Part shown: piece by piece, positions 47,631 to 59,600 of the stretch
How positions within the stretch are numbered: position 1 is the first letter of the stretch
Layout: every line of letters begins with the position of its first letter
Source of the DNA: Colletotrichum lupini
Lineage: Eukaryota > Ascomycota > Sordariomycetes > Glomerellales > Glomerellaceae
Direction: 5' to 3'
NCBI RefSeq assembly: GCF_023278565.1
Contig: NC_064680.1
Span: 3,968,001 to 4,032,000 of the forward strand
DNA length: 64,000 bases
Notes under the pieces: generated by a model
What the model was told of the DNA's origin: nothing
What the model saw: the letters and a program-made list of their open reading frames with translations, nothing else
The model's database searches: none
Program-made: the position numbers and the translations under genes

Positions 47631-49259
47631 ATGAAGTGGACTGCTTCCCTCACGATTGCGCTTGCCGCGTTGCGGCAGGTTGCTGCTACGAACTCAACAT
47701 CATGCACCCCGAGGCTAATCAGCTACTGGATCAACGCCAACGCCTCCATCTCAACGGTCGAGTCGGTCGATGCGGGCAACGGCTTCTCCGAGGAGGGCAA
47801 CGTCGCCTTCCCGGGTAATGTCACGAACTTGCCCAGTCTCTGCGCCGTGAGCTTCATCGCAAAGACATCGGAAGGAAATGAGTACAAGTTTGCCATGTTC
47901 CTGCCAGACGAGTGGAACAACAAGATCCTTACTGTCGGGAACGATGGCTTTTCGGGAGGCGTCAACGCTCCGGCCATGGCCGTCGGCGTCAAGTACGGCT
48001 TCGTCACACTTGGAACCGATGCCGGTCACAACTCTACCCAGAACAACCTCACCTGGGCGCTGAACAACAATGGAGCCAAGCTCGACTACGGACACAGGGC
48101 GTTGCACAACTCTCTCGCACTGGCTCAGAGAGTTGTTGAGAAGTACTACGGTCTGGCTCCTACTGCGTCTTACTTCTCTGGCACGTCAGACGGCGGTCGA
48201 CAGGGTCTCAAGGCTGCTGAGATGTACCCTCGTGACTACTCGGCGCTCTTGATCGGTGCCCCGGCTTGGTGGCAGAGCCATTTGCAAAGCTGGAGGATCG
48301 CGATTGGTATCACCAACCTGCCAACCGATAATGCGAAGCATATTCCAGCCGAGAAGTTCACCGTGATTGGCGATGCCGTCAGAAAGCAGTGCGACGCAGC
48401 GGACGGAGTCGAGGACAGCATCGTCAGCGACCCCGCCAACTGCACTATCAACTATGACCTCTTCACCTGCGGTAAAGATGGTGTAGACGCGACAGCTTGT
48501 CTGTCCGCTGAGCAAGTCACCGTCGCTCAGGCGCTGTACGCCGACTACAAGGTCAACGACGAAACTGTCTTCCCTGGCGTCAGCCCCTCCTCCGAGTACG
48601 GATGGGGTTCGCTGCTGGGTGGCGGTAACGGTTCTGAGCCGAACGAGGTGGCCGTCGGCTACATGAAGTATTTCCTCTTCAATGACGCGGAGTGGGCGTG
48701 GTCAAGCTACAACGAGACTGTCCCCGCGTACGCCAACGAAACGAACCCCGGTGAACTAGACGTCAACACCTTCAACCTAACCAAGTTCTCCAGCCTCGGC
48801 GGCAAGATCATCATGTACCACGGCCTATCCGATGCTGATGTTCCGGCTAAGGCATCGCAGGTCTACTACGACAAGGTTGTTGCGCAGTCCGGCGGCGACG
48901 TCGAGGCCGTTCGCGCTTGGTTCCGTCTCTTCTTCCTCCCAGGACTGGAGCACAAGACCACAACCGTCGACGCGCCTTGGTGCATCGCTGGACCGGGACA
49001 GGCGGAACAGCTGCTCGGCGGTGGCAACTACTCGGTGCCAGGCTATTCCGACGCGACACACGATGCGCTTCTTGCGCTCCAGCAGTGGGTTGACGGCGGT
49101 GCCGCGCCGGACTCGCTCATCGCAACAACGTGGAAGAACGCGACTGATCCGACTACTGAGGTCCTAAGACAGAGGCCGATTTGCCCGTACCCGTCAACCC
49201 AAAAGTTCACCAGCGGTGGTGATCAGTCGAAGGCTGAGAGTTTCACGTGCTCAACTTAA
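47631..49259 (+). CDS. Secreted tannase / feruloyl esterase family protein lacking the CS-D-HC cysteines
   Basis: Single-exon protein of 542 residues with a signal peptide (MKWTASLTIALAALRQVAAT) and several N-glycosylation sites. Family landmarks: FLPDEWNNKILTVGNDGFSGG, TDAGHNS, the nucleophile SGTSDGGRQG (Ser186), the acid in HGLSDADVP (Asp401 or Asp403) and the base in LPGLEHKTT (His441). In known members the serine and histidine are each next to a Cys that form a disulfide (CS-D-HC motif). Here both are replaced: Thr185 before the Ser and Lys442 after the His. The triad itself is kept, so hydrolysis of ester bonds of plant phenolic compounds remains plausible. Length is normal for the family. 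Confidence 0.9.
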   Translation: MKWTASLTIALAALRQVAATNSTSCTPRLISYWINANASISTVESVDAGNGFSEEGNVAFPGNVTNLPSLCAVSFIAKTSEGNEYKFAMFLPDEWNNKILTVGNDGFSGGVNAPAMAVGVKYGFVTLGTDAGHNSTQNNLTWALNNNGAKLDYGHRALHNSLALAQRVVEKYYGLAPTASYFSGTSDGGRQGLKAAEMYPRDYSALLIGAPAWWQSHLQSWRIAIGITNLPTDNAKHIPAEKFTVIGDAVRKQCDAADGVEDSIVSDPANCTINYDLFTCGKDGVDATACLSAEQVTVAQALYADYKVNDETVFPGVSPSSEYGWGSLLGGGNGSEPNEVAVGYMKYFLFNDAEWAWSSYNETVPAYANETNPGELDVNTFNLTKFSSLGGKIIMYHGLSDADVPAKASQVYYDKVVAQSGGDVEAVRAWFRLFFLPGLEHKTTTVDAPWCIAGPGQAEQLLGGGNYSVPGYSDATHDALLALQQWVDGGAAPDSLIATTWKNATDPTTEVLRQRPICPYPSTQKFTSGGDQSKAESFTCST

Positions 49260-49703
49260 AGTAACAGTGAGTTGATGGCATTGAGTCAAAAAGAATGGTC
49301 AAAAAGACAGCGGCAGGCAATTGTGGCCAGCCGGAAGCGGCGTTAGGAGCTAGAGTACTGCATAATAGCAATAATGTTTAATGTGATACAAAATGGAGGA
49401 AAGACTCCAGTTAATGCATTTAGTGGTTAACTGAATAAGACCTCGTATCCGCGCCACGTGACCCCGCGCCAGTTTGCTGACAATGCAACCAGACGGATCC
49501 GACGCGTCGCCACTTTGCAACCATCAATGCCATGCGAGTGGAGGGGCATCATCAATCCTCACCCATGTGACGTGAAACTATCAGCACCGGCAATATACTC
49601 CACCAACACATACGGCATTGACTAAGGAGACATGCATTTCCCGATACCTAGTTGCTCCGGCATCTCCATACGCTTCTCTTAAAACGTTGTCCATCATTTC
49701 ACG
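49260..49703. other. Short intergenic region
   Basis: About 440 bases between the esterase stop and the polymerase start, both on the plus strand. Nothing recognised beyond a presumed promoter. Confidence 0.5.
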
Positions 49704-51678
49704 ATGACGGCATCGGCGACAGGCCCGCCGTCCCTCGACAAGGTGCCAGAAGATGCCCATGGGGATTCGGAGCATGACACCCTCAAATACTCTCTCTTGG
49801 GTCCATCGCTTACAAAAGCTGGTCAGGATGCTGTCGATCAGTCCAAGGTATATCTCCAGCCTGCCCTATGGCGGGGTGCCAATCTCCCTAACAGTGGCCT
49901 ACCAGGTATCCGATATCATCTACAATGCCTCGAAAGGATCAAAATTCTTCAATCGTGAAGAAGAACGCGACAAAACCTTGACAAAAAAGATTGAACAGAT
50001 CCTCGAAAAGAAACGCCACCTCGAGAAGCAAGACCTCAGTCGAGAACTTCGCCTCGCTGACCAGCTCATCACACAATCGGAGATGTCCCGAGACCTGACT
50101 CAATACATCGTGCATGTCGACTGCGATGCGTTTTATGCTGCCGTTGAACTCCTAGACCGGCCCGAACTCAAAGATATCCCCTTCGCTGTTGGCGGCGGTG
50201 TACTGACAACGTGTAACTACGTTGCGCGAAAGTATGGATGTCGGAGCGGGATGGCTGGGTTCGTCGCCAAGAAGCTATGTCCCGAATTGGTTCTGCTCAA
50301 GCTCAACTTTGAGAAGTACACTGCAAAGGCACACGAGGTCCGCGAGATCCTAGTCGAATACGACCCTCGATTCGAGAGTGCGAGTATTGACGAGGCGTAC
50401 TTGAATATTACGGAATACTGCACGAATAAGGGAATCGAGCCGGCCGAAGCCGTGGAGCAGATGCGGCGAGAGGTCCACGAGAGAACCAAGATCACAGTGT
50501 CAGCGGGTATCGCAGCAAATGCGAAGCTTGCCAAGATCTGTTCAAACATGAACAAGCCAAACGGCCAGTTTGTTCTGCCAAATGATCGAGGCGAAATCTT
50601 GCGTTTCATGGCGAAGCTTCCCCCCAGAAAAGTCAATGGTGTTGGTCGTGTGCTTGAGCGGCAATTGGCCGAAATTGGTATCAAGACTTGCGCAGACATC
50701 TATCCTTATCGCCAATTCCTCCGACCGCTCTTTGGCGACAAGGCGTACGAATTCCTGATCAATGTCTATCTTGGCCTGGGGCGCACCAAAATCCAGCCGG
50801 CAGAGGAGTACGAGAGGAAGAGTGTCGGTACCGAGAGCACTTTCAAAGATATGTCTGATCCTCAGCAATTCAGAGAAAAGCTGAAGTGGACTGCGGAGGA
50901 GCTGGAGAAGGATATGAAGAGGGCAGAAGTCAAGGGTCGCACGCTGGTTCTCAAGGTGAAGCTTCACACGTACGAGGTCTTTACGCGACAAATCGTCTTA
51001 CCAAGAGCAATATGTCTGGCTGGCGACCTTTATCATTTCTCCGTTCCCATCTTGGCGAAGTTGGAGGAGGAAATGCCGGGGATGATGCTGCGCCTAATGG
51101 GCCTACGATGCACCCACCTTGTCAGCACGAAGAAGCCAGATACGATGGCATTCTTTGGCTTCAGATCACGAAGACCTGATGCCCTGGCATCACCCGAGAA
51201 GGCCCCCAGGCTTGTGCACTCTAGAGCCAGCGGTGAACTTGACGATGACGGCTGGGAGCGGTGGCCTGAAGAATCACTTTTGGGGCTTGACAATCATGAG
51301 GATTTCCGAGCGGTTGACATCGAGAGCGATGGTACGAACATCGACAGCGACCCAAGCCCAGCTAGGAGACACGGCAAGGAGATTCTACCCAATCCTGTGC
51401 GGGAATACGCACCTGTCAACGATGAGATGTGGGATTGCCCAATTTGCAATCGCCCACAAGCGCCGGATGAACGGCAGTTCAACGAGCACATCGACCTCTG
51501 CCTCTCAAGACAGACCATTCGCGAAGCCGTGCACGAGGACATGCCCCCTGCGCCGCTCTCGAGGTCGACGACGCCGGACGTAAAAAAGGTCAAGGTCGGT
51601 GGAGAAAAGAAACGCGGCAGACCACCCGCGAGACCGCCGAGTGACGACCCGCGGCAGAAGAAGCTTTGTTTTGGATGA
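49704..51678 (+). CDS. DNA polymerase kappa (Y-family, DinB type)
   Basis: Exons 49704-49847 and 49906-51678 (58-nt phase-0 intron), 638 residues. The first exon gives LGPSLTKAGQDAVDQSK, the second starts VSDIIYNASKGSKFF, both typical of the eukaryotic kappa N-clasp. Catalytic residues: HVDCDAFYAAVE (Asp120 metal ligand) and SIDEAYL (Asp210, Glu211). A helix-hairpin region (KVNGVGRVLERQLAEIGI) and the little-finger domain follow. Residues about 575-600 form a C2HC ubiquitin-binding zinc finger (WDCPICNRPQ...HIDLC), and the last residues (RQKKLCFG) resemble a PCNA-binding end. The enzyme copies past minor-groove guanine adducts in the nucleus. All expected parts are present; a functional gene. 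Confidence 0.95.
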
Positions 51679-53707
51679 GCTGTGATGACAACCCGCACTA
51701 GATGATACCCGTAATATTACATGATCTCAATAGCTTTGCCGGGCGTGGAGAGGCCTAGTCACCCCACCGTGCCTTTGTCCGCCACGAGTCAAACTCGGTA
51801 CCCCGGACGGCGACTCACTTCTTCCTCCTGGGCATTTCTGTTACTCACACTATCCGCCATGATCACATACTGGCATCCTTGAACACGACAATTGCAGAAA
51901 AGTTCTCAAGTTGAGGTGGCAAAAGCCGGCGAACATTTCGCTCCGGGGACCTGCAGGTTCACGTCCGCGCTAGCTAGCGCGCGATGGGGACGCCACGGCT
52001 CCTTTAGCCTTCAGCGTTTGGGGCCTTCGTGATCCAATAAAGCAAGGCATCGAGAGACGTCCTATGAAACTTTCCAACCCATGCGTTGGATTCCTCACAG
52101 ATCGACAGGAGTGATCTCGCTTTCCAGATAGATCCATTGTCTTTCTGTGCGCCTCTTCGCGGATAAGCATTCAAGATCCGTGATATTTTTCTCCGTGCGT
52201 CTATCGTGCACCACAGTTCTTTCTTTGAACGCATGAGGCTCACGTTGGTCCGAAGGCATGCCGTTGCAATTTAACCAACCGGGCCAGAAAACGGCGCAAC
52301 GCCGCGCCCTCTCACGATGGCTCACTTGCAGGATCCTCCTCTCAACTGGGTTATCATGGTGCCAACGTTGCAAGCAAGTGATTAGTTACGCCTGACCAAA
52401 AAGCAACATGACGTTGGAACTTTGGGCTGGCTGTTGTAAGGGAGAGTGATCCAGAGCCACGTGTGGAGGTTCGCGGATAGGATTCAGAGCAGCCACCTGT
52501 ATCAGAATAGATGATTTCCTCCCTTTTTCTGGATTGGTCGGCCGATGGCTCTCACTTGCACGGTATCAGAAATCAGAAACAGAAGCTTCTATGTTGGCTG
52601 AGAGTCTCATGAAGTCTCCCTGCGCTCGTTCCTCGACAGAGTCAGCACACATCGTGAGATTCGGACCATGGGCCAGACTTCACGCAGCTGGCCAGGGCCC
52701 TAACACTCATCACACCAATTCGTGTCTGCAGTCACTGTCTCATTCTCGTTCAGCAGTGACAAACTCGAGATCAAGAGAACCGTGCGCCGGCGTTATCTCA
52801 GATAAAGCAATGTCTTTCTCTTGACAGGTCCGATTCAGCGACTCATGGATCCTCACATTATCCAATGCTCTAATGATCCGCTTAGAGATCTGCGATGACG
52901 CTTCGTCTTGCGGATCTTACGCTGGTCAACGGACTGTCTACTGGCTGAATCGCTAGGCGACATGGGCCCCAAGAAAAAACCGCGACGACGGCCAAACAGA
53001 ACGTTACCCATCATGGCTCAGCTCTACGAGAGTCCGGCTCCTAATTAGCGTCCGGAACAGAAACGTCCCTTGACACTAGCGCTAGCGACCTGCTTTTGCA
53101 TGTGCAACCGACGATCCACCCTGGAAGCCATCGTCTAAAACCGCGACTATTGCTTGCACCCTCCCACTCCTACTGAGGGCGGCGCCTGTGAGGGGATGCA
53201 GCCGCGCTCCCTTGCGTTGCAGTTTCACTTCAACGGCCCCCAGCTCGGGGCCATGAAGGCTGGCCATTTCCTTTCAGAACAGCAACTGACAGGACTCGGC
53301 GTTCAACTCGTCTTCAAATCCTCCCTGCGTTGAAAAGACTTTCGAGATGTGATCGACATCAAGGGCCAGCGCTATTGTTGACGTAAACAGGGATCTGCAC
53401 GACGGTGCGCCGGCCTCACCACCGCGTTTGGCTTACCTCGAAAAAGCACGATGGGTTCGCCCAAAGTCTTCTAGAGTGATTTCTGGCGGGTGAATCACGG
53501 GTGACTGGGAAAGCACTTTCGCATTCCTCGAGGAACCTTGTTTTCCAGCCCCATCTGCATTCCAGCATATAACCAAGACCATCCTCGGATTTTAAACATG
53601 GAGAATATCTAGATAGCTCTATTCCCTACGCTCCTTTTCTGCTCGCCAGACGGCAGCTTCGCACATCACTATCAGATCTTGAGTCAACGAGACAGAGATC
53701 AGTCATT
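51679..53707. other. Long intergenic region upstream of the RGS receptor
   Basis: About 2 kb with only short frames on both strands. It is the promoter of the receptor gene; a long regulatory upstream region is common for signalling genes, but no specific site can be supported. Confidence 0.5.
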
Positions 53708-55695
53708 ATGGAGTCAAGCGCAGAGGCCACGCCTACACCAACTGCCGCAGCAGCGGCGCCTTCGTTCAATACTGCGCCAGTTGCGGTCTTCTGGCTTGCC
53801 TGGGGTGGGTTTTGGACAGTGCTTTTGCTCTGTGGTATGGCATTTCTCTTTGTCAACCGCAAAATGCCTTTTCTGAGGATCCGCGGTCTGGCTTTGTCGT
53901 TTGGCGCTGTCACTATGCTCCACCTCTACTGGCTTTCGGTGCAGATCGGGCTTGCCATCGGCCAGTTCGTCCCCGATGGCGCCGAGTTTTGGGTGATGGG
54001 CCTCTACCTCCCCTTCGGCATTGCTCTTTTCCACGCTTCCAACAGCCGGTTCCTCCACATCGCCAAGGCGCAGCGGAAATATGCAGATAAGCCGCTCACA
54101 CAGTCCAACTCACAGTTGGACACCGGCAACGGGCCGGACAAGACCCTGACGGGGAAGTTCCGGAAGCTCGATTACACCACCAAGATGCTAGCCGTCGTGT
54201 GCACGGGCATGCTTGTGCAAGTGAGTTGATGCAGGGTCAGATGGTGGGGCATGTTTGACAGTTGACACTTGATGGCTGACGTGCTTCATCATCAGCTTCT
54301 TCTAACAGTGGTCATGTATCTGGTCTCGCGCAAATATCACCCGTCGTTTGGTATCCCCGGCACTGAAGTGACGGGAACTCCAGCGCAGCAAAAAGTCGAG
54401 ATGGGTAGGGGCTGGGAATGGTGGCCTTCTGTATTTTGGCAATTCCTCTGGGCTTGGCTGGTCGCACCTGTGATTCTCTGGAAATCACGTGGAATCCAGG
54501 ACACTCAAGGGTGGCGTCTGCAGACCATTGCATGTTCTATCGCAAGGTGAGTTGAAATCCAGGTTAGCGCTTTGTCGCTTCTCTGTGACACACCCCCCGA
54601 GCCAACACTAACGAGTTCAGCCTTCACGCTACCCCTATGTGGCTTGTCGCCTTGTACGTCCCAGCGATGGCGCCCGTCAATGCCTGCTTCATCCCCCCGC
54701 AGTGGTAAGTTATATGAAGCAACGCATGGACACGTTCTTCACCCCGAGCTCGATGTTGACTTAATCCTAGGATCTGCCTCTCCATCACGTTCATTGAAAT
54801 CTTTGCAATCTTCATTCCCTGCTGGCAAGTCGTCAAGCATAAGACTCTCAGACAGGAAACGCTTGAGTCCATCGCTGTTTGGGAAGCCAAGAACAAGTCA
54901 CGCGCCGGGAGAGACTCTGTCATCACCGGATCGACCAAAGTCGGAAGCCAAGCTTCCGTCAGTTGGAAATCACTTGCGCAGCTCGAAAAGGACACCAGCC
55001 AAGCAGAAAGTGTCTACACGATGGGCGCCCTCGAGTACGTCTTGGACAAGAACCCCGAGCCCCTCCGCAAGTTCTCTGCCCTCAGAGACTTCTCCGGCGA
55101 GAACATTGCATTCCTGTCAGCCGTTGCCGAATGGAAGTCATCAATCCCTCAGAGCCCCGGATCATCACATCGATCGGCCGAGATCTCACGGGAACGTTTC
55201 AACCGGGCCCTGCGCATCTACACCGAGTTCATCAGCCCTTACCACGCCGAGTTCCAGATCAACATCGCATCACAGGACTTGAAGCGGTTAGAAGGCGTCT
55301 TCGAAGGCGCAGCTAGAATATTATACGGCGACCGAACGGAGCGCTTCAGCGATCCTGTGGTACCATTTGAGGATAACAGCTGGGGTGGACCTGAGTCAAC
55401 AGCGGGTGGCTCTGAGATGAGCTGCGTATCACGAGATGGCAGCGGAGACCCCATTGCGGACCGGGTGCAGTACTGGGGCGAGATCCCCGAGGCTTTCAAC
55501 GCTGCTGTCTTCGACGACGCGGAGTCGAGCATCAAGTACCTCGTCCTCACCAACACGTGGCCCAAGTTCGTCAAGGAGAGGAGGTACTCACTAGACTCTG
55601 AGGACTCTGGGGAAACGGTTGAGACATTTCAATCATCGTCAACGCTATCGTCACGGGTTAAGAAGTACTTCCGCACCATGAAGGTCGTGGTATGA
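53708..55695 (+). CDS. Seven-transmembrane receptor with C-terminal RGS domain (GprK-like)
   Basis: Exons 53708-54220, 54296-54546, 54621-54704 and 54771-55695; introns of 75, 74 and 66 nt, all GT-AG; product 590 residues. The first ~325 residues contain seven hydrophobic segments (for example [42 protein letters not shown]). After a basic cytoplasmic linker comes an RGS domain at about 365-560: [39 protein letters not shown], then [20 protein letters not shown], then [28 protein letters not shown] domains speed up GTP hydrolysis by G-alpha proteins, so one protein may combine sensing and switching-off, as in plant RGS1. Ends with a basic [13 protein letters not shown] tail. Ligand unknown. 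Confidence 0.92.
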
Positions 55696-57670
55696 TCTTG
55701 GAAGACACGAGGCAGGACACGGCATTGGTTGTTTTCACTTTCCATTTTCCTGCGATGATATCCCCAGTCTGCATGAGTTTCCTATACCAATTTGTAATTT
55801 ACTATTACCCTAAAAGCCAACATCAATGCCAAAGTCACTGCTATGCACCTCATTCTCCCATCGTAAGATGCATGCAGCGTGTTGTAGAATCTGAGACACA
55901 ATCGACATCCATCCACGTGTGCTCTCTATCTCCGTAACCTTACAGCTTTGGACTTCCAATCATCAAGCCAAACTCCGTGGAACCACACCTGAAGCGCCTC
56001 TGCCCTCTCCTTTGCGGTGGCCTACGCGTGCACAGCCATGTGGCGAACGTTTAGATCCGGGATCGCCACGCCACGAGCCGGGGCACAAACAAAGGCGGAG
56101 CGGGCGTTGGAGGCAGTCGACTTCGGCATGTCGTGTACACGAGGACAGGATCAATTATGATCTTGTCGCTGCGGGAGATGCCGCTGTGGAAGGAGAAGGA
56201 AGAATCATGGTAAAAGGCTTTAAGCTCTCAAGATCGGAGGCGCCAAGGTTAATGGACCGCGGAAGACGTTTACGTATTGGTGTCTATCGGTGTCGCCTTT
56301 CCCGCGTGTACCTCCGCTAAGCTGACTGGCTTCAGACTTGACTTTAGACTCAGATCAAGGTTTGCATCGTCGCCCATGTCTCACCCCAAATGCCAAAGGC
56401 GCGGACTTTTCCTTCGATGCTTTTTGAGCTATGGCTTTGCTTCTATAGCAATATCTAAAGAGGTACCTCTGCAATTGAAGGCTTATCTTTGCGTGCGTGT
56501 CGTCATACTTGCGATTCCGCTTCCGGATGCTCGGAGTCTGTGAGACTGTAACACCAACTCAAAAAGTCTCGGTCTAACCGTGTGTAACTGTAACCATGAT
56601 TCATGGAATCCAAGGATTTTGTGTCCAAACTTTTGGTAGCGTTCGCAGATTGAAGGACATGGGGAGTCTTCAGGGTTTGGCTTCCCAAGTGATGGTGAAC
56701 ATCGGGTGGATGCATGTTACCGACGGTCCGCCGGGCGGCTGTCGTCCACAGTCCCGTACCGGCCGAGAGTGTGCTCAACCTGCACCATGACCGCTCAGGA
56801 TGATTACATATCCCAGCAGCTTATGCGTCATGTTTAAGTTTCAAGGTTGTCTAAGAGAATGGTTGTAAGTCTGTGGATGAACATGGTTTGAGGCGATGGT
56901 AGAAACGAGTCGGGCTTGTTCAATGTAAAGTAGGTATCCTTTCTTTCGGCGACGAATTGATAGACCTTTAGGTGGAAACGGCTGCGCAAGCTCACCGTAA
57001 TTGTACTGATTAACCATAGATCAATCCATGTTAACTCTCAGAAATGCAGTTTATGAGTCTTTGAATACCCTGGATGGAATTCAGTCCTTTGCTACTAACT
57101 CGGAGTTCCAGTCTACGGTGATTGGATCGGTTTTCAGTACACATCCTCAGCGCATCACAACATCAGAGACGCACGCGACGATCCAGGATCTTCGTACCTC
57201 GTACAGATAGTCCAATCGCCAGAAAGAGAAATACTATGACAAGGAGAAAACGCCCAAACAAGAATCTCGCATGACACTCGAAACGTCCCCCTCGTGCCCC
57301 TCCCGGCCGTCGTCGCCAGCACCGGAGGCCGGTGAGGCCACAAGTGGATACCCCGCCAGTGCCGAGACCGAATCGGGTGCCGCGGCGACCGCTGTGCCGC
57401 TGTTCTACAGTGCTAGTGCTCACTCCCGTCCCTGTTCTTCAGCAGGGAAGGCGGCGCCAAGAGCATCAACTTTCATCCGAAGCTTGCCTCCAATGAATGG
57501 CAGACTCCACGCGGCCTCATGCACGTCAACTTTGGAGATACAAAACCGTCGCGATTCGACGTTGTTGAAGCAGTCCGTTGTGCCGCTGAGTCGTTATCTC
57601 ATTCTGAGAATCTCATCCGCACAACTTGGACCAGACTGCCTATCCCAAAAGCATCTTGATAATCAAGGCC
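55696..57670. other. Long intergenic region with possible gene remnants
   Basis: Nearly 2 kb. Most holds nothing recognisable. At 57,417-57,659 an open plus-strand frame without a start reads like true protein (ending with a stop 11 bases before the chimera's ATG); it looks like the last exon of a lost gene. Confidence 0.45.
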
Positions 57671-59527
57671 ATGGCGGGACTCGCCGTATATGCGGCCATT
57701 GTCGCTACTATCGCCATCTCCATTCGTCTCTTCTATCTTCGACTCTTACCTAGGCCGATCGCTGGTGGACCGCCGTTCAACCTCGATTCTGCTAAGCGAA
57801 TCCTGGGAGATGCACCGTACTTCATCGAACTCGACAATGCGGGGGAATACTGGCTCAAGTTCTTCACGCAGCTGCTCTCCAAGCACAACACCCCCATTGC
57901 TCAATTCTTCCCTGGACCTCTCGATAGGACGCACATCGTCATTGCAGATTACCGCGAGGCCCGCGACTTGATGTCGAAGCGAGGCAAAGATCTCGGCCGT
58001 GGGGTTACCAACGATATCACCTGGAACAGTGTGATTCCTGGGCACTTCATCTCCATGGAAGATTCGCATCCTTCTTTCAAGGACACCAAATTCCTCACTA
58101 AAGACCTCATGACACCAAGCTTCTTACATGGGGTCAACGATGGCGGTGCAGCGACGCTTCTGAATGATGTGCGGCTGAACAAGACAGAAAGCCCGGACTC
58201 AGCGACATGGAATGATCTAGTGTTTCCATCGTTCGACTCCGTAGGCTCACCCGATGATGAGTACCATATTTTGAAATTAGGTGGCTCGAATCAGAAGTTC
58301 AACTTCAGTATCGAGGTGCCTTCACTGCGACCAAGACTCTTCTGTCACCCAGCTACAGTTAGAGATAGGGGAGTATCCACCACAGGAGGCGCAGTGTCGA
58401 CAACGATAACCGCTATTGACTTACTTCCGGAGACCTGTCGGGCAGGAGATGACAGTCAAGTCAGGAATGTGTCATTCAAGGCCACAGGAGATAAAACAGA
58501 CGGGCTGGTGGGCTTATTCTTCGATCTCGATATTGGAGTTCTTGTTAGTAAACAATGCTCCCCCTGCAAAACGAATCCAGACTCGGCACGTCCATATAAT
58601 CCGATGGGCTGCCCATCCATCGGGATATTCTTCGCAGAACGCCCTTTCGTATGTTCGCAGGTTGTCCAGCAGGTTCGGGTTGGGATGAAATTCACGTCCC
58701 TCATCGGGCCAAAAGGCGAAATCATCTTTCAAAGAAGTAGCCTCACATCCACACCGACTCCTAATGAGTCAACTGCAAAGAACCTCACCCGCGATGATTC
58801 CGAGCTAGATCTTTTCCCCTATCGTATTCAACCCCACTTCGATAAAAATGTTACGAACTCGATCTCAGATGACCCGGCCGATCCATTTTTCAGATACATA
58901 CTTTCTGGAACCACGGGGGTCAGCAGGGACGATTTGACCAAGAATCCTGATCAACTGATCGATGTCGTAAACGGCCTCTACACCAAGTTCATGGTGCAGG
59001 TAATGGATTCGAGCATCTTTCGAACGCCTATCGTCGCTTCAACTCAGACGAAGGAGCAAAACGAAAAACAAAGTGTAAACGGTACGATCTCACGAGAAGA
59101 ATTTCGCCTGATAATGAACTATACGCCGAAACTCATTCTTCAGATCTTGCTTGGTACCATGATGATCCTTGGACTGACGGCCTACATCATGGTCGATCTC
59201 AAAGGCACTCTTCCTCGAAGCCCTCATTCAATAGCAAGCAGCATGGCCTTATTCGCAGGGAGCGAATTGTGTGCGAATCACATTCCCGAAGAGGCTGAAT
59301 GGATGAATAAGCAGCAACTCGACCGAATATTTCAGGGATACACATTCGCCTTGGGGTGGTGGAGTCGCAGTGCGACCGAGGCAGATTCTCGCAGCATTGA
59401 TAGCTTGTTGGATGCTCCAGTTGTGGATGAGAGGTTCGGGATTGACGTTGGAACGCCAGAGAGGTTGGGTTTTGAAGCTAAGGGAAACAGAGGTGGCAGA
59501 CTATGGAGCAAATGGAGTGCGCTCTAG
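57671..59527 (+). CDS. Chimeric protein: cytochrome P450 N-terminus fused to DUF3433 C-terminus
   Basis: The ATG at 57671 is used (the frame is open further 5' but only with a TTG). Product 618 residues, no stop. Residues 1-155 are a P450 start: membrane anchor (LAVYAAIVATIAISIRLFYL), PRPIAGGPPFNLDSAKRILGD, HIVIADYREARDLMSKRG and FKDTKFLTKDLMTPSFLHG. From about residue 156 (near 58,136) the sequence switches to the C-terminal half of a DUF3433 fungal membrane protein: WNDLVFPSFDS, FFDLDIGVLVSKQC, a membrane helix PKLILQILLGTMMILGLTAYIMV at about 485-510, then SIASSMALFAGSELC. The P450 heme-binding Cys, ExxR and I-helix are all missing, so no monooxygenase activity is possible. The reading frame is intact through the joint, which either makes a real fusion protein or is a young dead recombinant. 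Confidence 0.8.
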   Translation: MAGLAVYAAIVATIAISIRLFYLRLLPRPIAGGPPFNLDSAKRILGDAPYFIELDNAGEYWLKFFTQLLSKHNTPIAQFFPGPLDRTHIVIADYREARDLMSKRGKDLGRGVTNDITWNSVIPGHFISMEDSHPSFKDTKFLTKDLMTPSFLHGVNDGGAATLLNDVRLNKTESPDSATWNDLVFPSFDSVGSPDDEYHILKLGGSNQKFNFSIEVPSLRPRLFCHPATVRDRGVSTTGGAVSTTITAIDLLPETCRAGDDSQVRNVSFKATGDKTDGLVGLFFDLDIGVLVSKQCSPCKTNPDSARPYNPMGCPSIGIFFAERPFVCSQVVQQVRVGMKFTSLIGPKGEIIFQRSSLTSTPTPNESTAKNLTRDDSELDLFPYRIQPHFDKNVTNSISDDPADPFFRYILSGTTGVSRDDLTKNPDQLIDVVNGLYTKFMVQVMDSSIFRTPIVASTQTKEQNEKQSVNGTISREEFRLIMNYTPKLILQILLGTMMILGLTAYIMVDLKGTLPRSPHSIASSMALFAGSELCANHIPEEAEWMNKQQLDRIFQGYTFALGWWSRSATEADSRSIDSLLDAPVVDERFGIDVGTPERLGFEAKGNRGGRLWSKWSAL

Positions 59528-59600
59528 CCGATACTTCTCATTAAAAGTACATACACTCGACTTGGTGGCCTCTACCCGATTTCTAGAGACCGCGGTATGC

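Noticed and set aside
57163..57423. Minus-strand frame with a hydrophobic segment
   Set aside because: Short, Arg/Gly-rich from GC-rich sequence, no domain; not enough for a gene call.
57626..57670. Fifteen extra codons upstream of the chimera ATG
   Set aside because: The frame opens with TTG, not ATG; the ATG at 57,671 begins directly before the P450 membrane anchor as in the family.
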